Source of the DNA: Nocardioides marinisabuli
GTDB taxonomy: Bacteria > Actinomycetota > Actinomycetes > Propionibacteriales > Nocardioidaceae
Length of the DNA stretch: 64,000 nucleotides
Reading direction: 5' to 3'
NCBI RefSeq assembly: GCF_013466785.1
Contig: NZ_CP059163.1
Location: 2,108,001-2,172,000, forward strand
The translations under genes were made by a program, and so were the position numbers. Shown one piece after another: positions 1 through 10,300 of this stretch (the stretch's first letter is position 1; each line of letters starts with the position of its first letter). The notes under the pieces were generated by a model. It was not told the DNA's origin. It saw only the letters and a program-made list of their open reading frames with translations, and ran no database searches.

Positions 1-824
1 TCGAGGCCGGGCTCGCCGAGTGCGACGAGGCCGGCCGTCGCGCCTGCCGGCTCGCCGGCGACGCCCTGGGCCGCTGGGACGCGGTCGCGGCGCGGCTGCG
101 CTCCGACCGGGCCGCCGCCCGTCGGGTGGGGCTGTCCTACTCCGACTTCGTCGGCACCACGCTGGGCATGCTCTACGGCGGCGACCTCTGGTACATCGCC
201 GAGTTCGCCTTCCAGGCCGAGAAGCAGCTCTCACGCCTGGCGGGCCGACCGACCTCCGACGAGCCGGCGGCCCCTGACGGGACGCTGGGACGCACCGTGC
301 GCGAGGTGCGCGCGGAGCTGGCGCGCTCGCCGTACCCGGGCCCGTACGCCGCGGTGGCCGGTCGCAGCCGGCAGCAGCGGCTCTGGTTCGACGGCAGCAC
401 CCACGGGGTGATGTGCTCCGACTCGCTCAACCCGACCGGCACCGCGGCCTGGAGCGAGGCCGCGGAGCGCACCCGGGCCGCCGGCGGCGCCGACTTCGGC
501 CCGTCCTGGACCTGGCTGTCCTCGGCCTGCTCGGCCTGGCCGGGGTCGGGCGAGGACGCCTACCGCGGGCCGTTCACGATGCCCGACGCCGAGCGGCTGC
601 TGATCGTCAGCAACCGCCACGACCCGGCCACCCCGCTCAGCGGCGCGCTGGCCCTGCAGCAGCTGATGCCGGGCTCGCGGCTGGTGACGACCGGCGACAC
701 CGGGCACGTCGCGACCGGCGCCAACCGGTGCGCCACCGAGGTCGTGCGCGACGTGCTGCGCACCGCGGAGAGCCCCGCCGAGGACGTCGTCTGCACCCGC
801 GAGCGGGAGCCGTTCACACGCTGA
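1..824 (+). CDS. alpha/beta hydrolase, TAP-like C-terminal part (5' end cut off)
   Basis: The reading frame is already open at base 3, so the gene starts upstream of the window; about 273 C-terminal residues are present. The end of the protein carries a hallmark of secreted tripeptidyl-aminopeptidase-like hydrolases: NRHDPATPL supplies the acid Asp, and TGDTGHV about 30 residues later supplies the catalytic His. The nucleophile Ser and any signal peptide are outside the window. Family knowledge: such enzymes are exported serine exopeptidases acting on short peptides. The TGA at 822-824 is followed by about 230 bases without a gene. The family call is good, the substrate is unknown. Confidence 0.8.
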   Translation, partial: EAGLAECDEAGRRACRLAGDALGRWDAVAARLRSDRAAARRVGLSYSDFVGTTLGMLYGGDLWYIAEFAFQAEKQLSRLAGRPTSDEPAAPDGTLGRTVREVRAELARSPYPGPYAAVAGRSRQQRLWFDGSTHGVMCSDSLNPTGTAAWSEAAERTRAAGGADFGPSWTWLSSACSAWPGSGEDAYRGPFTMPDAERLLIVSNRHDPATPLSGALALQQLMPGSRLVTTGDTGHVATGANRCATEVVRDVLRTAESPAEDVVCTREREPFTR

Positions 825-845
825 TCCACAAAAAGACGCCCTCGA

Positions 846-1058
846 TTGGTTTGCACACGGGGTGGGCGCGGTAGTGTTAGCCCCAGCAACAGATGCAAGT
901 TCCAGCAGGTCGACGCCAGCGGAGTTTGTGATCCAACGGCGTTTCAGCTTGTACGGGTCCTGCCAAGGTCAAAGCAAGTCGGAGCGACGTGTCACCGCAT
1001 CAAGTTTGCCGGGCCGTCGAAGTGACGGTCCTCGCTTTGACTAAGGAGTACCAAGCAC
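846..1058 (+). promoter_or_regulatory. promoter region and long 5' leader of the cold-shock gene
   Basis: No coding signal is seen between the upstream stop and the cold-shock ATG. A weak promoter may lie at 846-877 (TTGGTT or TTGCAC, then TAGTGT at 872-877). That would give an untranslated leader of roughly 175 bases ending in a clear Shine-Dalgarno AAGGAG at 1043-1048. Long structured leaders are typical of cspA-type genes, where they change mRNA folding with temperature. The promoter position is a guess; the length of the non-coding leader is seen. Confidence 0.4.
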
Positions 1059-1262
1059 ATGGCACAGGGCACCGTTAAGTGGTTCAACGCCGAGAAGGGT
1101 TTCGGCTTCATTGCGCAGGAGGACGGCGGCGACGACGTCTTCGTGCACTACTCGGCGATCCAGACCCAGGGCTACAAGTCCCTGGACGAGAACCAGAAGG
1201 TCGAGTTCGACGTCACGCAGGGCCCCAAGGGCCCGCAGGCGGAGAACGTTCGCCCCGTCTGA
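1059..1262 (+). CDS. cspA: cold-shock protein, CspA family
   Basis: The 67-residue protein is the normal length for a single cold-shock domain. It begins [18 protein letters not shown], which contains RNP1 (KGFGFI), followed by RNP2 (DVFVHYSAI), the two nucleic-acid-binding motifs. Family knowledge: these cytoplasmic beta-barrel proteins bind single-stranded RNA and DNA and act as RNA chaperones. The ATG has AAGGAG ten bases upstream. The gene is monocistronic, with its own long leader and a strong terminator 40 bases after the stop. Confidence 0.97.
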   Translation: MAQGTVKWFNAEKGFGFIAQEDGGDDVFVHYSAIQTQGYKSLDENQKVEFDVTQGPKGPQAENVRPV

Positions 1263-1302
1263 TTCAGGACGTCACCGGCAGCTAGCCGGTAGCACCACGA
1301 CG

Positions 1303-1330
1303 AGGCCCCACCCGGCGACGGGTGGGGCCT
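1303..1330 (+). terminator. intrinsic terminator of cspA
   Basis: A perfect 11-bp stem, AGGCCCCACCC paired with GGGTGGGGCCT, encloses a 6-base loop. It is followed by TCGTCC rather than a clean T run, as is common in high-GC actinobacteria. Confidence 0.85.
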
Positions 1331-1482
1331 TCGTCCATTTCGCGCCACCGCTCGTCACGGTTGGGTACGCCGGTGAGCGGGTTGCTGAGTTTTGGCCCAG
1401 AATCTGGCCGGTGGGGGTTTGCTTGGCACACCGGTCGGGCACTCTGGTCCCGATGGACATCCACGAGCTGAGCGGAGGAAGG

Positions 1483-1644
1483 GTGCACGACCAGTTCGAC
1501 GTGTCGCTCGAGGACTCCGACCTGCTCGGGGAGGTCGAGCTGACCACCAACCTCATCATCGCCGCCTCGGAGTCCGAGGACCACCTGAGCCAGGTCGAGA
1601 TCGACGAGATCCTCGGGGTCGCACTCCAGCGCGACGCCTCCTGA
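1483..1644 (+). CDS. small acidic hypothetical protein
   Basis: A short acidic protein (53 residues from the GTG at 1483) with no recognised domain. It holds a run of Asp/Glu-rich helix-like sequence (SLEDSDLLGEVELTTNLIIAASES) and ends LQRDAS. I chose GTG 1483 because GGAGGAAG lies directly upstream at good spacing; an in-frame ATG at 1453 would add ten residues but has no ribosome-binding site. It is flanked by the cspA terminator and the copper-operon promoter, so it is probably transcribed alone. Codon use is host-like. The coding call is likely, the function unknown. Confidence 0.6.
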   Translation: MHDQFDVSLEDSDLLGEVELTTNLIIAASESEDHLSQVEIDEILGVALQRDAS

Positions 1645-1694
1645 GCGTCGTACCGTCCGGCACCTGCTCCCATCGGGGAGCAGGTTCTTCGTGC

Positions 1695-1728
1695 TTGCAT
1701 TCATACCGTAGGGGGGTACCCTATGAGC
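1695..1728 (+). promoter_or_regulatory. csoR promoter with overlapping CsoR-like operator
   Basis: TTGCAT at 1695-1700 and TACCCT at 1717-1722 (16-base spacer) form a plausible sigma-70 promoter. The spacer and -10 contain the GC-rich imperfect palindrome ATACCGTAGGGGGGTACCCTAT, which resembles CsoR operators. Transcription would begin near 1729, at or next to the ATG, so the csoR message may be leaderless. Confidence 0.55.
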
Positions 1729-2022
1729 ATGGTTGAGCACCAGCACGGGTACCTGCATCGCAAGGACGACTACCTCGCACGGCTGCGCCGCATCGAGGGG
1801 CAGGCCCGCGGCCTGCAGCGGATGGTCGAGGAGGAGCAGTACTGCATCGACATCCTGACCCAGGTCTCGGCCATGACGAAGGCGCTGCAGGCGGTCTCGC
1901 TGGGGCTGCTCGACGAGCACATGCACCACTGCGTGGCCGACGCCGCCCGCGCCGGCGAGGCCGAGGGGCGCGCCAAGATCGACGAGGCCGTCGCCGCCAT
2001 CACCCGACTCGTGAAGTCCTGA
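1723..2022 (+). CDS. csoR: copper-sensing repressor, CsoR family
   Basis: This 99-residue all-helical protein has the Cu(I) ligands of CsoR at the exact spacing: C41, H66 and C70 (25 and 4 residues apart, as in M. tuberculosis C36/H61/C65). The basic helix RLRRIEGQARGLQRMV is the DNA-contact region of the family. Family knowledge: the apo-tetramer represses the operon, and Cu(I) binding releases it. It heads csoR-copZ-copA, with copZ 10 bases downstream. Two ATGs (1723 and 1729) are possible; the promoter position favours a leaderless start at or near 1729. Confidence 0.93.
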   Translation: MSMVEHQHGYLHRKDDYLARLRRIEGQARGLQRMVEEEQYCIDILTQVSAMTKALQAVSLGLLDEHMHHCVADAARAGEAEGRAKIDEAVAAITRLVKS

Positions 2023-2032
2023 AGGAGCACCG

Positions 2033-2241
2033 ATGAGCACCCACACCAGCACCTGGACCGTGACCGGCATGACCTGCGGGCACTGCGTCGCCTCGGTCAG
2101 CGAGGAGATCGCCGAGATCGACGGCGTCGAGAGCGTCGACGTCACCCTCGAGAGCGGCGAGGTCGTCGTCACCAGCACCACCCCGCTCGAGCGGGTCAGC
2201 GTCGAGGCCGCCGTGCGCGAGGCGGGTTACGAGCTCACGTC

Positions 2242-2245
<4 letters not shown>
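2033..2245 (+). CDS. copZ: copper chaperone with heavy-metal-associated domain
   Basis: A 70-residue single HMA (ferredoxin-like) domain with the metal site GMTCGHC near residues 12-18 and the usual AGYEL end. Family knowledge: it carries Cu(I) in the cytosol and hands it to the CopA ATPase and to CsoR. It begins 10 bases after csoR with GAAGGAGC as ribosome-binding site, and its TGA overlaps the ATG of copA (ATGA), so translation is coupled. Confidence 0.95.
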
Positions 2246-4506
<2,261 letters not shown>

Positions 4507-4520
4507 CCAGCGCCAGCCCC

Positions 4521-5093
4521 CACCGCCGGTTGAGAAGCGAGGGCCCCGCCGTTGGTTGAGCAGCGAGGGCCGAAGGCTCGAGCGTCGCCGAAACCGGGTG
4601 AGTCCATGGCGTACGTCGTGCGCGGTGGTTGCGGGGTCTCGACGACGCGCGTCGCTGGCGCGGTGCGTCGTACGCCGACCCGGCTGGTTCGAACCGGCCG
4701 ACTGGGCGTACGGCGGGAAGTGGCGCCGGCTCGGCGTGGGTCGTTGGTTGAGCAGCGAGGGCCGAAGGCTCGAGCGTCGCCGAAACCGGGTGAGTCCATG
4801 GCGTACGGCGAGGTTGGCGCGGTTCTTGCGGGGTCTCGACGACGCGCGTCGCTGGCGCTCCTTGCTGCTCGACCAGCGGTGCGTCGTACGCCGACCCGGC
4901 TGGTTCGAACCGGCCGGCTCGGCGTACGGCGGGAAGTGGCGCCGGCTCGGCGTGGGTCGTTGGTTGAGCAGCGAGGGCCGGAGGCTCGAGCGTCGCCGAA
5001 ACCGGGTGAGTCCATGGCGTACGTCGTGCGCGGTTCTCGCGGGGTCTCGACGACGCGCGTCGCTGGCGCTCCTTGCTGCTCGACCAGCGGTGA
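4521..5093. repeat. cluster of dispersed GGTTGAGCAG-type repeats
   Basis: The gene-free stretch after copA is almost entirely repeat. A 64-bp unit starting GTTGGTTGAGCAGCGAGGGC recurs at 4551-4614, 4743-4806 and 4959-5022. Between and after them lie inverted units beginning GGGGTCTCGACGACGCGCGTC (about 4633-4664, 4836-4880, 5040-5092) and a spacer with the palindrome CCGGTTCGAACCGG (twice). The larger unit therefore repeats with spacings of 192 and 216 bp. Relatives of the same element occur at about 44.8, 47.5, 53.3 and 55.8 kb. Confidence 0.9.
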
Positions 5094-5102
5094 CCCCGCG
5101 GC

Positions 5103-6314
5103 TCAGCAGGTGGCGAAGAGGACCGGGCCGTCGGAGAGGTCGCTGAGGGGGTAGGCGCCGGGGGCCGGGGTGAGGTCGAGGGTGACGGTGGTGCCGTCGG
5201 CGGTGACCTCGTCGACGCTGAAGCGGTCGGAGAAGGCGCCGCCCTGGCCGGGGGCGGGGCCGGCGGCGAGCGCCGCGCGGGTGTCGGCGTTCGTGCGGGC
5301 CTGCTCCTCGGACTCGAAGCCGAGGCCCACCCGCAGGTCGAGCGGGGCCTGGGCGCCACCGTCGTCCCCGGGCGGCAGCAGCGCCAGGACGAACCCGGTC
5401 AGCGGGTTGACCGGGCCGGCCTGCGCCAGCAGCTCGTCGGCCGCGGCCTGGTCGGACTCACCGGCCTGGCCCATCGACAGCGCGCCGCAGGCCTGCTCCC
5501 CGGTCAGCACCACCGCGCTGAGCGGCTGCGCGGGCAGGGTGTCGAGCACGTCGGTGACGCCGGCCGCGTCGGGCTCGTGGTCGTCGGCGGCCTCCTCGAG
5601 GGCCCGTTCGAGGTAGGAGCGCTGGTCGCTGGTGAGCACCAGCGAGCGGTCCTCGTCGAAGGCCATGAACTGCAGGGTGGGGGTGCCTGCGGCGCCGTTC
5701 GCGGCGTTGAGCCGCGCCAGGACCTCCTCCCCGCCCTCCCAGATGCCCTCGGAGGACTCGGGACGGGTGTAGCCGAGCGACTCCAGGCGATCACCCAGCT
5801 CGCCGGTGTCGGCGTCCTCGCCGAGCCCGACCACCTCGAGCGCCCCGTCGGGCGACTGGGCCAGCAGCTCCCAGTCGATGCTCGCCGGCGACCAGCCGAA
5901 GGACCGCGCCAGCAGCGGCGCCGACTCCACCAGGCCCGAGGCCGAGGTCAGGTCGGCGTCGAAGCCCTCGTCGAGCAGGCGGCGTACGGCGTCGTCGTCG
6001 GTGCCCTCGACCTGGAGCCGCTCGCGCACCCCGGCCCAGTCGGTCCAGGTCCAGCGCTGCGTCTCGGCGGGGGCAAGCGCGACCGCGCGCTCGAGGTCGC
6101 TGCCGGGCCCGCGCCACCAGTGCACGCCCACGCCCAGGGCGGCGATGAGCAGCAGGGTCAGGGTCACCACGCCGGCCACCACCAGGGCGCGGCGCGGGCC
6201 GCGGCGACCCTCGGCGGGGCCGCTGCTGCTCGGGTCGGTCGCGGGGGCGGCCAGGGGCTCAGGCACGGGGTCGGGCTCCTCATCGTGGCGACGGTGGTGT
6301 GAGACTACGGCCAT
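5103..6314 (-). CDS. single-pass membrane protein of unknown function
   Basis: A 403-residue protein with a charged, Pro-rich cytoplasmic N-terminus of about 45 residues, one membrane helix (LVVAGVVTLTLLLIAALGVGV) and a long acidic extracellular part. The outside domain contains repeated beta/alpha-like segments but no motif I recognise; a distant relation to DUF3352-type proteins is possible. The ATG at 6314 sits in a CCATGG shared with the start of the divergent mutT1, and no good ribosome-binding site is seen on either side, so the true start may lie a little downstream. Confidence 0.75.
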   Translation of the reverse strand: MAVVSHHRRHDEEPDPVPEPLAAPATDPSSSGPAEGRRGPRRALVVAGVVTLTLLLIAALGVGVHWWRGPGSDLERAVALAPAETQRWTWTDWAGVRERLQVEGTDDDAVRRLLDEGFDADLTSASGLVESAPLLARSFGWSPASIDWELLAQSPDGALEVVGLGEDADTGELGDRLESLGYTRPESSEGIWEGGEEVLARLNAANGAAGTPTLQFMAFDEDRSLVLTSDQRSYLERALEEAADDHEPDAAGVTDVLDTLPAQPLSAVVLTGEQACGALSMGQAGESDQAAADELLAQAGPVNPLTGFVLALLPPGDDGGAQAPLDLRVGLGFESEEQARTNADTRAALAAGPAPGQGGAFSDRFSVDEVTADGTTVTLDLTPAPGAYPLSDLSDGPVLFATC

Positions 6315-7197
6315 GGCAGCCGTCCCGAGCCGGTCCCGTGACGTCATCGCCGCCGGGGCCGTGGTGTTCCGCCCCGGCCGCGAGGTCCTCCTGGTCCACC
6401 GCCAGCAGTACGACGACTGGTCCTTCCCCAAGGGCAAGCTCGACCCGGGCGAGCACGCGACCACCGCGGCGGTGCGCGAGGTCGAGGAGGAGACCGGGCT
6501 GCACGTGCGCCTGGGCCCGCCGCTGCCGCTGCAGCACTACGCGACCGCCAAGGCGATGAAGACCGTCCACTACTGGGTGGGGCGCGTGGTCTCCGGCGAC
6601 GACGTGGAGTCCTACGAGCGCAACGCCGAGATCAGCGACGTGCGCTGGGTGCCGGTCGACGAGGCCGCGGACTTGCTCTCCTACGAGCGCGACCGCGAGC
6701 TGCTGCAGGTCGCGCTGGGCCGCCGCAAGCGCACCCACGCCCTGGTCGTGCAGCGCCACGCGCGGGCCCGGGCCCGCTCGACCTGGCGCGGCGACGACCG
6801 GGCGCGCACGCTCCAGCAGGTCGGGCGCACCCAGGCCTTCGACCTGGTGCCGGTGCTGGCGGCGTACGACGTGCGGCGGCTGGTGACCTCGCCCGCGGTG
6901 CGCTGCCTGGAGACCCTCACGCCGTACGCCGAGACGATCGACGCCGACCTCGAGCACGTGGAGGAGCTGACCGAGGACGCCGCGACCCCCGACTCGGTCG
7001 CCGAGGTGCTCGCCAAGCTGGTCCACGACGTGCACGCGAGCCGCCGCGGCGCCGTGCTGTGCACGCACCGGCCGGTGCTGCCGCACGTCTTCGCGGCGCT
7101 GGGCATCGACGACCCGGCGCTGGCACCGGGGGAGATGGTGGTGGTCCACCTGCGCAAGGGGCGCGTGGTGGCCACCGAGCAGCACCTGCCGCACTGA
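6313..7197 (+). CDS. mutT1: Nudix hydrolase fused to histidine phosphatase, MutT1-like
   Basis: A 294-residue two-domain protein. The N-terminal Nudix box runs from G41 to about residue 63 (GKLDPGEH...REVEEETGL) and matches GX5EX7REUXEEXGU. The C-terminal histidine-phosphatase domain starts with the RH motif at H149 (QRHARAR) and contains the second His in CTHRPVL. Family knowledge: mycobacterial MutT1 has this architecture and hydrolyses 8-oxo-(d)GTP and diadenosine polyphosphates. In mycobacteria mutT1 lies next to ppk; here ppk1 is 7 kb away in the same phosphate region. The start overlaps the divergent gene. Confidence 0.9.
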   Translation: MAAVPSRSRDVIAAGAVVFRPGREVLLVHRQQYDDWSFPKGKLDPGEHATTAAVREVEEETGLHVRLGPPLPLQHYATAKAMKTVHYWVGRVVSGDDVESYERNAEISDVRWVPVDEAADLLSYERDRELLQVALGRRKRTHALVVQRHARARARSTWRGDDRARTLQQVGRTQAFDLVPVLAAYDVRRLVTSPAVRCLETLTPYAETIDADLEHVEELTEDAATPDSVAEVLAKLVHDVHASRRGAVLCTHRPVLPHVFAALGIDDPALAPGEMVVVHLRKGRVVATEQHLPH

Positions 7198-7208
7198 CGT
7201 CCCTACCC

Positions 7209-7224
7209 ACTGGTCCAGACCGGC
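7209..7224. promoter_or_regulatory. DasR-like palindrome downstream of mutT1
   Basis: ACTGGTCCAGACCGGC resembles the DasR-responsive element ACTGGTCTAGACCACT known from Streptomyces. It lies about 100 bases before the PHO box of pstS. Function is not established here. Confidence 0.3.
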
Positions 7225-7228
7225 GTCA

Positions 7229-7255
7229 ACGCCCCAGGGGGCATGCCCGGGGCGT
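7229..7255 (+). terminator. putative terminator of mutT1
   Basis: ACGCCCC pairs with GGGGCGT around an inner GGGCATGCCC palindrome, just after the mutT1 stop and ahead of the pstS promoter. Confidence 0.5.
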
Positions 7256-7310
7256 GTTCATGTGACCGCCGTCTCGTGCTTTGCCTGATGTCGCCGACAT
7301 GGTGCTGTGG

Positions 7311-7332
7311 GTTCACCGTTCGTTCACCGACG
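7311..7332 (+). promoter_or_regulatory. PHO box (PhoP operator) of pstSCAB
   Basis: Two adjacent 11-bp direct repeats, GTTCACCGTTC and GTTCACCGACG, match the actinobacterial PHO-box pattern of tandem GTTCACC units. A possible -10, TAGGTT, lies at 7360-7365 and the pstS start at 7406. Phosphate starvation control through PhoR-PhoP is inferred from this. Confidence 0.8.
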
Positions 7333-7405
7333 CCCACGAAGCCCGTCATCTGGGCTGCTTAGGTTCCCTGTCGTCAACAGTCATCAGACTTCAGGAGAAG
7401 CCGAA

Positions 7406-8368
7406 GTGAAGAGCACCTCCATCCGTCGGGCGTTCGTGCCCGGCGTCGCCGTCCTCGCCCTCGCCCTCACCGCCTGCGGCGGCGCCGACGCCGGCAGCGA
7501 CTCCGGTGCCGAGGCCGACACCAGCGCCAGCGGCTCGGTCACGATCGACGGCTCGTCGACCGTGTTCCCGATGAGCGACGCGGCGGCCGAGCTCCTCAAC
7601 GAGGAGAACCCCAACGTGCAGGTCTCGGTCAGCGAGTCCGGCACCGGCGGTGGCTTCGAGCGCTTCTGCAACGGTGAGACCGACATCTCCGACGCCTCGC
7701 GCCCGATCGCCGAGGACGAGGTCGCGGTCTGCGAGGAGAACGGCATCGAGTACACCGAGCTCCAGGTCGCCACCGACGCCCTGACCGTGGTCGTGCACCC
7801 CGACCTCGACGTCGACTGCCTGACCGTCGACCAGCTCAAGGAGCTGTGGGGCCCCGACTCGACCGTCTCCAACTGGAACGAGCTCGACCCGAGCTTCCCC
7901 GACCAGGAGATCGCGCTGTTCGGTCCCGGCACCGACTCGGGCACCTACGACTACATGGCCAACGACGTCATCGAGTCGGAGACCGAGAACACCCGCTCCG
8001 ACTACGAGGGCTCCGAGGACGACAACGTCCTGGTCCAGGGCGTCGCCGGCACCGAGGGCGGCACGGGCTACTTCGGCTACACCTACTACGAGCAGAACGC
8101 CGACGCGCTGAAGGCCGTCGAGATCGACGGTGGCGACGGCTGCGTGGCCCCCTCGGCCGAGACCGCCCAGGCCGGGGAGTACACCCCGCTGGCCCGCCCG
8201 CTGTTCATCTACGTCAAGAACGAGGCGTACGCCGACAACGAGGCCGTCACCGCCTACGTCGACTACTACATCGGCAACCTCGCCGACATCGCGGAGATCG
8301 GCCAGTTCATCCCGCTGAGCGAGGAGCTCTACTCCGAGACCCAGTCGAACCTCGAGAGCATCGCCTGA
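7406..8368 (+). CDS. pstS: phosphate-binding lipoprotein PstS
   Basis: A 320-residue lipoprotein: signal peptide with lipobox LTAC (C24), a Gly/Ala/Ser linker, then a periplasmic-binding-protein fold. Phosphate-site signatures are visible in DGSSTVFPMSDAAAE, ESGTGGGFERFC and TDISDASRPI. The GTG at 7406 has AGGAGA at 7393-7398; an upstream in-frame start would put charged sequence before the signal peptide. Family knowledge: it captures Pi outside the membrane for PstCAB. It is the first gene of pstSCAB, about 80 bases before pstC, and probably the most highly expressed. Confidence 0.96.
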   Translation: MKSTSIRRAFVPGVAVLALALTACGGADAGSDSGAEADTSASGSVTIDGSSTVFPMSDAAAELLNEENPNVQVSVSESGTGGGFERFCNGETDISDASRPIAEDEVAVCEENGIEYTELQVATDALTVVVHPDLDVDCLTVDQLKELWGPDSTVSNWNELDPSFPDQEIALFGPGTDSGTYDYMANDVIESETENTRSDYEGSEDDNVLVQGVAGTEGGTGYFGYTYYEQNADALKAVEIDGGDGCVAPSAETAQAGEYTPLARPLFIYVKNEAYADNEAVTAYVDYYIGNLADIAEIGQFIPLSEELYSETQSNLESIA

Positions 8369-8449
8369 TCGGCAGCGCCACCTGAGGCAGGAGCACCCCG
8401 ACCGGGTGCTCCTGCCACACTGGTTCCACCGCCTCACCCGAAGGACTCC

Positions 8450-9385
8450 ATGAGCACCTCCAGCGCCACTGTCGCGGGCTCGCCCCCACCCGGGGCCGGC
8501 TCGTCCGGCGACATCAACCTGTCCAAGAAGCCCCGACCCGCCGAGTCGGCGATCAAGGTGCTGCTCGCGACCTGTGCGCTGCTCTCGGCGTTGATCTCGG
8601 TCGGCATCGTCGCGGCCCTGATCGACCCCGTCATCGACTTCTTCGGCCAGGTGCCGTTCGGCGACTACTTCGCCCTCGAGGGCGAGTACGGCGTGCTGCC
8701 GCTCATCAACGCCACGATGATCACCACGATCATCGCGCTGCTGGTGGCGGTCCCGCTCGGGCTGGGCGCGGCCATGTACCTCTCGGAGTACGCCTCGCCG
8801 CGCGCCAGGCGCATCCTCAAGCCGACCGTCGAGCTGCTGGCCGGCGTGCCGTCGGTGGTCTACGGCTTCTTCGCGCTGGCCTTCGTGACCCCGACCCTGC
8901 TGCAGGACATCCTCAGCCTCGACGTCGGCTTCACCAACATGCTCGCCGCCGGCCTGATCCTGGGCGTGATGGTGATCCCGACCATCGCCTCGCTCGCCGA
9001 GGACTCGCTCTCGGCGGTGCCGATGGCGATGCGCCAGGGGTCGCTGGCGATGGGCGCCAACCGGATGCAGACCACCGTGCGCGTGGTCTTCCCCGCCGCG
9101 CTGTCGGGCATCGCCGCCGCGATCGTGCTGGGCATGTCCCGCGCGATCGGCGAGACGATGATCGTCACGCTGGCGGCCGGCAACATCAAGAACTTCACCC
9201 TCGACCCGCGCGACGGCGCCCAGACGATGACCGGGTTCATCGCCAACACCGCGGGCGGTGAGAACCCCGTCGGCTCGGTCGACTACAACATGCTCTTCGC
9301 CGTGGGCATGACGCTGTTCCTGATCACCCTGGTCATCAACATGGTCAGCATCTTCATCGTCCGTCGCTACAGGCAGGCCTACTGA
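8450..9385 (+). CDS. pstC: phosphate ABC transporter permease PstC
   Basis: A 311-residue inner-membrane permease with about six helices and the conserved binding-protein-dependent transport loop RQGSLAMGANRMQT...SRAIGETM, where the ATPase docks. The first 35 residues are a soluble Ser/Pro-rich tail. AAGGA stands before the ATG. The TGA overlaps the ATG of pstA (TGATG). Confidence 0.95.
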   Translation: MSTSSATVAGSPPPGAGSSGDINLSKKPRPAESAIKVLLATCALLSALISVGIVAALIDPVIDFFGQVPFGDYFALEGEYGVLPLINATMITTIIALLVAVPLGLGAAMYLSEYASPRARRILKPTVELLAGVPSVVYGFFALAFVTPTLLQDILSLDVGFTNMLAAGLILGVMVIPTIASLAEDSLSAVPMAMRQGSLAMGANRMQTTVRVVFPAALSGIAAAIVLGMSRAIGETMIVTLAAGNIKNFTLDPRDGAQTMTGFIANTAGGENPVGSVDYNMLFAVGMTLFLITLVINMVSIFIVRRYRQAY

Positions 9386-10296
9386 TGAGTGTCGCCACCG
9401 CTACCGCCCGCCGGGTGACCGAGGCGACCGCGCTGACGGGTCGCTCCAAGGACCGCAACGTCCGCTCGATCCTCTTCCTCGTCGCCCTGTGGTTCTCGCT
9501 GTTCTTCGGCGTCATGGTCCTGGCCGTGCTGATCATCGACACCGCCATCGAGGGCAGCTCGCGCTTCGACGCGGCCCTGTTGACCGAGTACGCCTCCCGG
9601 GTGCGGCCCGAGTCGACCGGCTTCCGCGCCGGCATCCTGGGCACCGTCTGGCTGATGGGCGTGACCGCGGTCCTCGCGGTGCCGCTGGGCATCGCGGCGG
9701 CCGTGTACTTCGAGGAGTTCGCCGACAACCGGCGCTGGTACAACCGGGTCCTCGAGGTCAACCTGCAGAACCTGGCCGCCGTGCCCGCGATCGTCTACGG
9801 CCTGCTGGCCGTCGCGGTGATGGCGGTGCTCGGCTTCAGCGAGACCGGCACCGCCCTGGGCGGCGGCCTGGCGCTCGCGCTGCTGATCCTGCCGGTCATC
9901 GTGATCACCACCCGCGAGGCGCTGCGCGCCGTGCCCGACGACATCCGCCAGGGCTCGCTCGCGCTGGGGGCCACGGTGTGGCAGACCACCTGGCGCCAGA
10001 CGCTGCCGTCCTCGGTGCCCGGCATCGCGACCGGCACCATCCTGGGTCTCTCGCGCGCCATCGGTGAGGCCGCCCCGCTGATCGTGGTGGGCCTGGCCGG
10101 CTCGCTGCGCTTCGACCCCACCGGCGTGATGAGCCCGATCACCGCGCTGCCGATGCAGATCTACTCGCTCACCTCGCAGTCCCAGGAGGACCTGCGGGTG
10201 GCTGCCTCGGCGGGCATCATCGTCCTTCTCGTCATGGTCCTGAGCCTCAACGCGCTCGCGATCGTGATCCGCAACAAGTTCCAGAGGTCCTGGTGA
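9385..10296 (+). CDS. pstA: phosphate ABC transporter permease PstA
   Basis: A 303-residue permease partner of PstC, with six predicted helices and the coupling loop [14 protein letters not shown]...[10 protein letters not shown]. The start overlaps the pstC stop by one base, so the pair is translationally coupled. It is followed four bases later by pstB. Confidence 0.95.
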   Translation: MSVATATARRVTEATALTGRSKDRNVRSILFLVALWFSLFFGVMVLAVLIIDTAIEGSSRFDAALLTEYASRVRPESTGFRAGILGTVWLMGVTAVLAVPLGIAAAVYFEEFADNRRWYNRVLEVNLQNLAAVPAIVYGLLAVAVMAVLGFSETGTALGGGLALALLILPVIVITTREALRAVPDDIRQGSLALGATVWQTTWRQTLPSSVPGIATGTILGLSRAIGEAAPLIVVGLAGSLRFDPTGVMSPITALPMQIYSLTSQSQEDLRVAASAGIIVLLVMVLSLNALAIVIRNKFQRSW

Positions 10297-10300
10297 GAGC

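Noticed and set aside
4880-4925. GGTTCGAACC resembling a tRNA T-arm
   Set aside because: It is part of a symmetric palindrome in the repeat unit; no acceptor or anticodon arms can be drawn.
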